DNA from: Heterotrichella gracilis
Lineage: Eukaryota > Sar > Xanthophyceae > Tribonematales > Xanthonemataceae
NCBI GenBank assembly: GCA_032358255.1
Contig: JAULBX010029247.1
Coordinates: 1 to 23,030 of the forward strand
Reading direction: 5' to 3'
Length of the DNA stretch: 23,030 nucleotides
Positions within the stretch are counted from its first letter, which is position 1, and each line of letters begins with the position of its first letter. Positions 1 to 9,300 of the stretch are shown one piece after another. The position numbers were made by a program, and so were the translations under genes. Under the pieces are notes generated by a model that worked only from the letters and a program-made list of their open reading frames with translations, was not told the DNA's origin and did no database searches.

Positions 1-3000
1 GCGCCCCCCACCCCTACTCTCCCCCCCTGGCCTCCCCCTGGGGGGTCCCCGCACAGGCAGCCCACTCTCTTTGGCCTTGCGTGCAGCCACAGCGGGGCGC
101 TTCCCTCCCGCCTTGCGTTTGCCGATCGCCTGGGACAAATATGGTAGAAATGCAGTCAGGGCAGGGTACAACTGCATGGTGTTGCCTGTGCACGAGTGGC
201 TGCTTATCTAATTGTAGTGCATATACAGCAGTAGCCACATGCATTCCAGCAATCCAGCCATATTAGCAAATGAATCCCTGTTTAAAAGTGTATGTGGAGC
301 GACACGTGGCAGCGGGGCGCTTGCCTCCCACCTTGCGCTTGCCTATCGATTGGGACAAATGTAGTAGAAACAGAGCCAGAGGCGGGACAGAACTGCATGG
401 TGTGGACTCAGCGTGATTCCACTACCCTAAACTAGCGCACCCTATCCCTTAGGAAAATAAATACAATATCACAAGTTCACTCACCTGGCGCGGCCCCAGT
501 GTCCCGGTGCCCTGCTGCGCTTCCTTCCCCTTGATCTTGATTCCCCCAGGGCCACTCTTCCCCTTGACAGCCTGCCCTTGCCACTGCTCACGAGGAATGT
601 CACCTGGACAAAGGAGGAAGGGGAGGGGGGTATGTCAGGAATATGGTAATCTAGCTTTTTCAAGAAAGATATCACCAGATGTCATTGGGGGTTGTAGTGT
701 GGACGCATTTCAGTCAGAACACGCACCAGCACATGTCTAGTACAAACAGTGGATACCAAGGGTACCAAAATTGGTACTCATCAATAAATAACAAAGATAT
801 AATATCGGTCGAGGTGGCAGTGGTTTCAGCTCTCAGGGGAGGCACCCTCCCACGCACCTTTTCCCCCCTTGCCATCCTTGACTGTCGCCTTCACCTGGGT
901 CACACGCAGGGTGCGGCCTCCGAGCATTGTCCCATCCTGCAGAAGGGGATTGGCATGAGAAATCACGCACTGGGGATGAAACCTGCTGGATACCATGGCT
1001 TCACTGTAATTGCATTAAACTTCCTTTGATTATTTAAATGCCATGATACAACTATCCCCACCCCCTCTGCTCCTCACCAGCAGCATCGCCGCGCGTGACG
1101 CTGACCGAGGCTTAAAGAGGACATAGGCAATGCCCTTTTTACATTACATTTGTAAAAATGTTTCTCCATTCAATATAAACCATTTTTCCTCGCAGAAATT
1201 AAATCAGCAGGGAGATCATACTAGCACTGTCCCCCATCCACCTCCACTCCCACCCACTCACCAACAGGAGCGCCGCACGTGACGCTGGCCGCGCTTTGAA
1301 CAGTACATAGGCGATGCCCTTGCTGAGCCCTGTGGCAGGGTCTCGCACCACGCGCACAGCCTCCACGGCGCCCTTCAGCTCTACCGCCTTGGAGGGGTCA
1401 GAGAAGAGCGAGATTACAGCCTCGTCCTGTGGGAGAAACACCATATTTAGGGTTTTTGTTTGAAGATTCTAGGGTTTTCCAGGTGAGCCCTTCAGCTCCA
1501 CCGCCTTGGAGGGATCAGAGAAAAGCGAGAGGACGGCCTCGTCCTATGAAACAAAAACTTAATTTAGGGTTTTTGTGTGAAGATCCTAGGGTTTTGTAGA
1601 TGAGCCCTTCAGCTTTACCGCCTTAAGAGGGGTCAGAGAATAGCGAGATGACGGCCTCATCCTGCGCAACGAGTAGCCTGCCTTACAGGTTTGTGCGTGA
1701 GCCCTAGGATTTTGCACGTGGGCCCAACGGTCTTGTGCTTGGGACATTCCACTGCGTTTGAGAGGTACAGAAACGAGGAAAACACCAGGAACCCTAGGTT
1801 AGGGTTTCAAGCTTGGGCCTTGGGGTGTGGTGCCTGACGGTCGCCAATCAGTCAAGCTGCGGAGCGCCCTACTCCCCTAGCTTAGGGTTTGTGCGTGACC
1901 GCTAGGCAGTGGAAAGTATGGGAAGGGGGGTGGCTCGTTATGCAGAGGGGTGGGGAAGACCCTCTAAGGCCTTATTCGAATTTAGCAATTTGGAAACCCT
2001 TATTTCGAAGGGTTTTGGCCATAGTTTAGGCCGTGCAAGCATGGAGGGTGTGCAACAAGGTGAGCGTATCGTTTCCCACCTTGACTGTGAAGGGGAGGTT
2101 GCCCACAACACACTATGTAGGTGGTTCATACTTTCCCCCCCTCTGAGAGGGTTTGCACTAGGGTTTGCATCAAGGTGAGCGTATCAATTCCCACCTTGAC
2201 TGTGAAGGGGAGGTTGCCCACAAACACGCTGCGCTGGGGGTCGTATTCTCCCCCCCCGCCGCCTCCCTCCCCGCCTGCCTTTTTCGATTTCCCCTTGGGC
2301 AGTGTGGCTTTGTTCACCACCAGATGGTGCCCCTCAAACTGCAAAGCATACGTGAAATGTGGTCAGACCCTAGGGTTTAGTTTATGGTTTCGCGCAGCTT
2401 TGTTCACCACCAGATGGTGCCCCTCAAACTGCGATGAACACGTGTCATGTGGTCAGACCCTAGGGTTTAGATTTAGGGTTTCGGGCGGCTTTGTTCACCA
2501 CCACATGGTAGGCCTCAGACTGCAATGCACACGTGCCACATAGTCAGACTCAAGGGTTTAAGGGTGTAGGGGGAAGGCTTAGGGCTTCAGGCGGCTTTGT
2601 TCACCATCAGATGGCGGCCCTCAACCTGCGACACAAACACATACCCTAAGGCAGGGTACCCCTAGGGTTTAGTAAGCTGTCCATGGTCAGCAACAGATAA
2701 GCGGTCCCACAAATGGTCTCGCAAATGGAAGCATTCAGCGCTTGTGGGTGCTGTGCTTCACCACCAAAACCTCCAAGCTTGGTGAGTGGGATTCAGGGTT
2801 GAGAGGGTTCAGGAGTAGGGCTACAGGGTTTAGGGCTACAGGGTTCAGGGTTTCACCTTCTTCATGTTGGCCTCCAGCGCCTTCTCTGCTGACTCAGTGC
2901 CAGCAAACACCACGTAGGCATGCGCGGTGCCATCCTCGCTGACCTGGACAAGGGGGGAGAACACGTGAGAATAACAGGGGGAAAATGGGGGAGAGACAGA

Positions 3001-5370
3001 CAGGACCACCACCCACCACCTACCTGCCGTGTGATGACAGCCGCCCTGTGCAACACCTTACTACCCCTCGCCACCACCACCACCCGCCACTGCAACTACC
3101 ACCCACCACCCACCACCCACAACCCACCTATGCACTGGCCCTGCGCAACACCTGAGCACCCCACCACCACCACCACCACCACCCACCTGTTGTGTGATGA
3201 CGGCTGCCCTGCGTGGCATCTTTGTGCCCGCCTTGAGGCTCACTGACCGCACCCGCACAGACTTGATGGGGCCATACCTGAGAAGGAGGTGGGACACCGC
3301 TTAGGGTTTTGCTGGCTAGGGTATTCACATGCGTGAAGGGTTTGACAAGCCCTTAGCTTGATGCAGCTGCACCTCAAACTATGCACTGGTTTAGGGTTGC
3401 CGTATGGGAAAGTTTGGCATTCAGTGCTGCACAGCAACTATGTACGTTTCCTCACTTCTACCTGCCTGCACAGGGTTTAGAGTTAAGGGCATTGAAACAT
3501 GTCTAGGGTTTGGGCTTTCCTGCCAACCGTGAGAACAACTTCTTTAGCACCTTCCTCTTGATGGCGGTCAGCAAGTTACCCACGCACACAGTGCGCAGCA
3601 TTTTCTCGGGTTAGGTTTTTGCATAAGACCCTATTAGGGTTTCAGGTTTAGGGTTTGGTGCCCACCGCGAGAACAGCTTCTCCAGCACCTTCCTTTTGAT
3701 GGCGGCCGGAAGGTTCCCCACAAACACAGTGCGCCCCATCTTTTCCTCCTCGTCAGCTCCATTGGCTTTCCCCCCCTGGAGCAAGGCACCAGTGGCAGGA
3801 TAAGACTACGCTTCTCAATTCTGAATGTCAGCGTCCCAAGTGTTTTGGTGGCATGGATAAATGCCATGAATGTTGTTGATCAGCTGCCTGCACAATAAGC
3901 CACATGGTCCCCAGGTGCCACCATAAACCCAAAACCCTGAGGTATGACTGACAACCTTGCCCCATCGAAATCCGGGATTGGACTCTGCACTGATGCATGC
4001 TGCTGCTGCTGGGAATTGTGTTTCAATAAGGCTAACATGCGCCTATGGTTTTAGGGTTTAGGTTGTATTCATGTGGGATTGCCCCACCTGGCTGCACCAG
4101 AGCTACCATGCGCCTAGGGTTCTAGGATTTAGAATTTTAGGGTTTTTGGGTTTTAATCCATGTAGGACTGCCCCACACCTTGCCACCTGGCTGCTCCTCC
4201 TCCTCTGATTCACTCCCACTGTGGTGCCCCTCCCCAGTCTTGTCATCGATTTCCTCCCCTTCAGATTGCTTGGCGGCTTTCTTCCCCTGATGCGCTTTGC
4301 CAACTCTTTCCTTGCCAGCGGTGATGATGGGTGCCACTTCTGCCCCCTGTACCACATAGGGGGTAGCATTGTCAACTTGTATTAAAGGTTGAATAACGAT
4401 ACTATGCCCGCCGCGATTCATAATACCGGTAGCCAAAGGACTCCAGGGCGTAGTAAATCCCCATCCTATGGAGGTATGCATGGGGAACCCAACTGCAAAG
4501 GAACAGGAAAAAACAATCTCCAAGATTACCTCGTCAGCGTCGGCACTCATGCCCTGCTCAGCCTTATTCTTCTTCTTTGATTTCTCCCCTTTCCCTGGCT
4601 TGGCGAGAGCTGCACTTACCTCCTCTCCCGCTTGTGCACCACCCACCACGCCCTCCTCCCCAGCTTTGGGCTTCTTTTTCACCCCCTGGTCCTCCGCTTC
4701 ACCCTCCCGTTTCCTCGATTTCTTCTTGCCCCCCTTGTCCTTGCCACTGTCCTTGCCATCCCTTGTGCCAGGGGCCTGCTCTGCGCCTGTGGGTGCAGCT
4801 GACCTGCAGAAAGTAACATAATTATAATTAAGAGCCAGCTGCAGAATTATTTTAAGTAATGCAATTTCTGATGCTGCAGGCGCAGAAGACCTGCAAAAAC
4901 AACAGGTTGATGATAAAATGCTCGGCGTTGTTTGGTGTCAGCGTGCGCAATTTCCAGGCAAAATGGTTCCCAATCCCGGGCAGGCACGGCACGCTAGCAC
5001 AACACGTGCCCACAGTGCATAGGAACAGGAAACAACAAAATCCCCACGCCACGAGTGAACGGTGTCGGCAGGTAACAATTACAACAACTTCATGTGGGAT
5101 TTAACACAGGGGTTTCCTGCGGCCAGTCCTGGATTAAATCTAGGGTTAAAGGCGGCAGGACAGGGCTGGTTGGCGCAAGGCAAGTAGTGCTAACCTGGCT
5201 GTACTGCTAACCTGGCTGTCGCTGGAATGCATATAAGTAAGTTAAGTAAGTAGTTACCTGCGGAATATGCTGTGTATGTCAAACAGCTGACTGACCACCC
5301 CTCCCGTTTCCTTCTGCTTCTTTTTCTGCCCTGCCTCCTTCCCGGCAAAGAGCGACTGAAACAGGGACAT
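1..5370 (-). CDS. RBM34/NOP12-like nucleolar RNA-binding protein, two RRM domains (3' end beyond left edge)
   Basis: Probable ribosome-biogenesis RNA-binding protein of the RBM34/Nop12 family. Exons on the minus strand, 5' to 3': 5370-5258, 4803-4530, 4346-4179, 3775-3666, 3277-3187, 2943-2857, 2338-2195, 1426-1262, 936-858, 603-485, 129-1. All ten joins keep phase, giving at least 493 codons. Residues 1-185 are a Lys/Glu-rich, nucleolar-like N-terminus (FQSLFAGK near the start). RRM1 starts near residue 200 with RNP2 VFVGNL and has RNP1 HAYVVF in exon 6. A Gly/Lys linker follows. RRM2 starts near residue 317 with VFVGNLPF and RNP1 KGIAYVLF. The tail has GKRPAVAARKAK, which I recognise from plant relatives. 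The ATG at 5370 is the first in its frame: upstream that frame has no ATG back to a TGA. Exon 2 has a second in-phase donor (GTAAGT, exon end 4620). Most introns contain echoes of neighbouring exon edges. Confidence 0.87.
310..402 (-). repeat. Echo of RBM34 exon 11 acceptor edge
   Basis: About 92 bp aligns with 90-182 at a spacing of 220 bp, covering the exon start plus intron. The copy still reads IGKRKVGGKRPA on the minus strand. The acceptor AG at 131-130 has become AA at 351-350, so this copy cannot be spliced as the original is. Confidence 0.85.
1073..1138 (-). repeat. Echo of RBM34 exon 8 donor edge (RNP1 of RRM2)
   Basis: Copy of the 3' part of exon 8, 184 bp from the original. It keeps an open frame of 20 residues including KGIAYVLF and a GTGAGG donor. 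Compared with exon 8 I count 7 synonymous and 3 replacement codons. Confidence 0.85.
1484..1672 (-). repeat. 117-bp tandem array: two echoes of RBM34 exon 8 acceptor edge
   Basis: The string cccttcagct starts at 1371 (exon), 1488 and 1605, an exact 117-bp period. Each unit holds about 56 nt of exon start, the acceptor AG and an intron part with TTTAGGG (1446-1452, 1563-1569). The echo at 1488 stays open through DEAVLSLFSDPSKAVELKG. The echo at 1605 is frameshifted after SDPS. Confidence 0.92.
2056..2112 (-). repeat. Echo of RBM34 exon 7 donor edge
   Basis: Copy at 115 bp from the original (caaggtgagc at 2171). The stretch coding GNLPFTVK and the GTGGGA donor are identical, but one T is missing upstream, which breaks the frame. 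Confidence 0.85.
2391..2645 (-). repeat. Three echoes of RBM34 exon 7 acceptor edge
   Basis: ctttgttcacca recurs at 2308 (exon), 2398, 2489 and about 2595, spacing 90, 91 and 106 bp, each followed by the AG acceptor (GCAG) on the minus strand. Intron parts contain cctagggtttag motifs. Differences here are mostly replacements, unlike other echoes. A fifth trace may lie near 2757. Confidence 0.85.
3019..3160 (-). repeat. Echoes of RBM34 exon 5 donor edge
   Basis: The copy at 3019-3060 matches the exon end near 3187 (RAAVIT then Gln and a GTAGG donor). A shorter, weaker copy sits at about 3121-3156. They are separated by CAC-rich simple sequence. Confidence 0.75.
3062..3186. repeat. CAC/CCA-rich simple sequence in RBM34 intron 5
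   Basis: Runs of CAC and CCA triplets at about 3068-3125 and 3162-3185 flank the weak exon 5 echo. On the transcribed strand these read GTG/GGT, so they are G-rich in the RNA. Confidence 0.85.
3521..3606 (-). repeat. Echo of RBM34 exon 4 donor edge (RNP2 of RRM1)
   Basis: Copy 138 bp from the exon end at 3666. It reads MLRTVCVGNL then TAIKRKVLKKLFS, open for 24 residues, and keeps a GT after CACG. Six synonymous and five replacement codons were counted. Confidence 0.88.
4069..4105 (-). repeat. Weak echo of RBM34 exon 3 donor edge
   Basis: catgtgggattgccccacct then ggctgc resembles the exon 3 end and flanking intron at about 4160-4195 with a small deletion. TTTAGGG-like sequence lies on both sides. 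Confidence 0.55.
4871..4905 (-). repeat. Weak echo of RBM34 exon 2 acceptor edge
   Basis: On the minus strand, TTTTTGCAG followed by GTCTTCTGCGCCTGCAGC resembles the exon 2 start at 4803 (TTTCTGCAG then GTCAGCTGCACC). It is short and diverged, so it could be chance. Confidence 0.4.
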
Positions 5371-6361
5371 TGCTGGTGGTGGTGCTACTGCTGCTGCTGG
5401 TGGTGGTGCCGGTCGTTGCTGTGGTGGTGTGCCGGGGGTGGCGGTGCTGGTGGGTGGTGATGGTGCTGGCTGCTGCTGCTGGTGGTGCAGGTGGTGGCTG
5501 CTTGTTCTACACACTGGCTGCTGGTATAGGGAACCACGCCTGGGTGCCTGCTGGCCAGTGCACACTACACTACCACTGCGCACTGCCACGCTGTTTCAAT
5601 GCTGCACTCCCTTCCAAGTGCTCACAACATCAGCGGCAGGTTCAATACCAGCGCTGGTGTGCTGGTGTAAAGATGCATGCATATACCAGACCAACGGTGT
5701 AGAACACCTAGTAACAACAGCCCTAGAGTACCAGGTCAGTGCAAACAAATAAGTGCTAGTGCAAACAAATAAGAGTGCTACTGGCGCAATAGGCTGTCAC
5801 GCGGCGGTGCACAGGCGCGGTGGCTGTTCCAGCAGCCTCCACAACATGCCAGCAGCGTTTTGCCTTGATGGCTCTTAGCCGCGCAAGGTATGACCGTGAT
5901 AAGGGTATGTACTGCGTAAGAATTGTGTTTGAAACAAAGGCTGTGGGGCTAAGGGGGTGTTCAGGAGTCTTCGAGTTGGGTTGCAGATGCATGCATGCAT
6001 AACCGCCGAAAGTTGAGCGCAACCCACTTTGTTGCTGGCATTAACAGAGGACTGTCCCCGTATCCTACACACCTCGCTAAGCATAACCGTCTACCCTTTA
6101 GGCCTTCTTTCAAGCCATCGACAGCGCTGCACAAAAGCGCACACACCGACCCCTCCCCAGCCCGCTTTCTCTGTTGCCCAACGCCCTACAAAACCCTTCA
6201 AGCTTCCTCCTTATGAGCGTAACCCGTGGTGAGAGAACAACCCTTAGCGTTCTGCCTTCACTCCTCAGTCCTGCCAGCTTTGTATCTATCGCACTGACCG
6301 TGCCCTCAAGCGTTTGCCCACCTTCCCAGCAGAGGGGTTTGGTCAGGCCTCGACACACACT
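5371..6361. promoter_or_regulatory. Shared upstream region between divergent RBM34-like and YVH1 genes
   Basis: About 1 kb between two start codons pointing apart, so it should hold both promoters and 5' leaders. 5371-5503 is triplet-rich (GGT/GCT/GCC); on the minus strand it is open in the RBM34 frame as a Pro/Gln/His-rich stretch without an ATG. TGCATGCAT palindromes lie at about 5672 and 5987-6000. No clear TATA box was picked out. Confidence 0.5.
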
Positions 6362-9300
6362 ATGAGCGACGAGGGAAGGCCTCATGACGACGACGGGGGC
6401 GATGAGGACCCAGGGGAGGACGAAAACTACGAGGCGCCCTGGATGCTGCCTGAGTTTGTGCGCAAGATCGACGCCGACGAGGTTCGCCCAGGTGAGAGAG
6501 CAAGGCAGAAGGCTGGTGCTGGTTCTATTCACCTAGACACCATCAGTTCGTTCAATGTTCAACCAAGTGGCGCTCTCCACTTATGTTTCGGTTTGTAACC
6601 TCCCCGTGGTTGCTGGTGAACAACGGTGTTGGGCTGTGTGGGCACTGCGCGTTTGCATGCATATGCCTGCATGTGCATGGCTTGCAGCTTTTCATGGGGG
6701 CATGGCCTACACAGGGACGCGCAACCCCCAGTGGGGTGCGCTGTTTGATGCACTGCGCCGTTTGTCCGACTGCAAAGGACCACATAATAGTGAACATATA
6801 GGTCCCACTCAGTTGCCCGCCTACGCCCACCCACCATATGCACAAGTGGTACTCACCATACCCACCAGCGCCAGCCACGTGCTACCTGCTGTGTACATGA
6901 AGCACGATGTGGCATACAGTGGCATCACCGCACCGGTTGTGCAGCACAAATTGGAAACCCTCCAGCACCATCATATATGCACGTGAGTATTTCCTGTGTA
7001 CCAAGACCTGGCAAGGAGTGGGAAAATGGAACATGCTGTCCTCCCCTGGGGTGCAGGTCTGTTCCTGGGTGGCATCACGGCGGTGACTGACGCAGACGAG
7101 CTGAAAGTGGACTACATAGTGGTGAGTGGAATAAGAAATAGAATAGGAGAATAAACAAAGAAATCGAAATAAAAAGCATATGTCAAACAATAGACAATAT
7201 ATGGTGACGGAATGCACATCAGCTGGCCTATATAATGCAACAGCCTGCTTCCTCAACCCTACATCAGCAATCCTGAAGTATTTGTTCCGGTTGCAGAGCG
7301 TGACCCCCTTCTTCCCCATCATGTCCAAGTGCAAGACCCGCCAGTGGCTGCAGCTGCCAGTAAACGACGTGGCCCATCCACATATGCATCCACTAAAATA
7401 GAAAAAAAACTATTATGAGAATAACAATGAAAGCCCATTCTCTAGTGCACGGTGTACGCGCCATCATACCAACCCATTTCCTTGTTTTCTTATGCAGAGC
7501 GTGACCCCCTTCTTCCCCATCATGGCCAAGTGCCAGACCCGCCAGTGGCTGCAGCTGCCGGTGAACGATGTGGCGCATGCGGATTTGCTGACACACCTTC
7601 CAGGCGCAATACGATTCATTCAGGAGGGGATGGCGGCAGGCAAGCGAGTGCTGGTGCACTGCATGGCGGGAGTCAGCCGCAGCGCCACGGTAAGGAGATG
7701 CTAGTTGTTTCTTCTTTTTCCTCCGCATGTTGAGATCCAAAAGCACAGGGATTTACAAATTCGCAAATAATTCCTTTATTCGTCCCCCCGCAGATGGCAA
7801 CTGCTAACGCGCCTGTTATAAAATGGTAGTTTCCTTTTCCCGTTTATAGAGTTAATCCATTCATTATCCCCTTGCAGGTTGTGATCGCCTATCTCATGGC
7901 CACTGAGGGGTTTGACCTACCCGACGCGCTCCGGGAGGTGCAAAAGCACAGGGGCATCGCTTACCCTAACGGAGGGTTTCTGCAGCAGCTGGAACTCTTT
8001 GGCGCCATGGGGTGCACCATCGACAGCTCCAACATGGAGTTCAAGCGGTTTCGCATGCGCGTGCTGAGTATGCAGTACCAGGAGTGCGGGGTGGTTGACG
8101 AGGGCGCGTTTGGGGTGGTGGATGAAGGGGAGAAGAATAAGGTGGGTGAAATGGGGAGGAAATGCGGGGGGGAGTCAGGGCAAGGGGAAATGGGGTCGCC
8201 TTTCCGGGGGGTTGGGAAGTGCTCCCCCCCGGGGTTGCCTGTGTTTAAGAGGTTTCGCATGCGCGTGGTGAGTGTGCAATACCAGTAGTGTGGGGTGGTG
8301 GACGAGGGCGCGTTTGGGGTGGTGGATGAAGGGGAGAAGAACATGATGGGTGGAATGGGGAGGGATAAGGGGGAGGGGGGCGGATGGGTTAGCATGGGTG
8401 GAGTGGGGGGGGGAGAATGTATCCTAAGAAGCTCTTTCACGGGGATCAGAACAGGGAACTAGAACAGGAACATACAATATGTTATTGAATATTGATCAGG
8501 CCAAGATGTACCGGTGGCGCAAGTGCCGTACCGCAGTGATCAGTGCAGGTGTACCGTACCACAAGACCATGCCACAGCCGTATGTACCTGACTCGTACTT
8601 GATCGCTGTCCAGCAGTTTACAAAATAGATGGCTGGTTTTACTGCCAGCAACATACAACATTTTCTTTTTCTTAACACACTGCTAATTGACATGTGTGCA
8701 CTGTGATCAGGGCAAGATGTACCGATGCCGCAAGTGCCGCACCCTGGTGGCCTGCCAGGACCACGTCCTAAATGCATCTACCTGAATATGTTATATTGGC
8801 TATTGGCACCTACTCAAATACCTTTGGAATAGCACTACTGATAAAACGTTGGGCAAATTGTTGTTTTCTAATTCAATTTCCTTGTGCTATGTCAACAGGG
8901 CAAGATGTACCGGTGCCGCAAGTGCCGCACGCTGGTGGCCTGTCAGGACCACGTGCTCGCGCAGCAGCAGAGCCCCGAGGAAACCACCAAAAACCCTAAA
9001 GGGTTCAGCTGGAGGAAGGCGCTCAAGGGGGGTGGGCCCCAACAAGGGGAGGAGCAATCCTCCATTTTTGTGGAGCCCCTGAAATGGATGAAGGGGGTGG
9101 AGGCAGGGGCGGTGCAGGGGAAGCTACTGTGCCCAAAGTGCGTGCCCTGACCTCAAGCCCTCAGCAAGGGTTTCCCCTAAAAGCCATGATCCCTTGCGTA
9201 TAAAGAATAATAATAATAATAAATCCTCAAAAGCCATTTCCGTGGAGTTGCTCAAGTGGGTGAAGGGGGTGGAGGCGGGGGCGGTGCAGGGGAAGCTACT

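Noticed and set aside
2121..2543. Plus-strand open frame of 140 codons
   Set aside because: It is the reverse of RBM34 exon 7 and its echoes; the internal repetition comes from the echoes.
5371..5589. N-terminal extension of the RBM34-like protein, Pro/Gln/His-rich
   Set aside because: The frame has no ATG here, starts only at a GTG, and meets a TGA just upstream. ATG 5370 is the better start.
5987..6000. TGCATGCAT palindromes here and near 6655, 13799, 17458, 17632 and 21774 as regulatory sites
   Set aside because: Short alternating sequence found in introns and intergenic DNA alike; no consistent position relative to starts.
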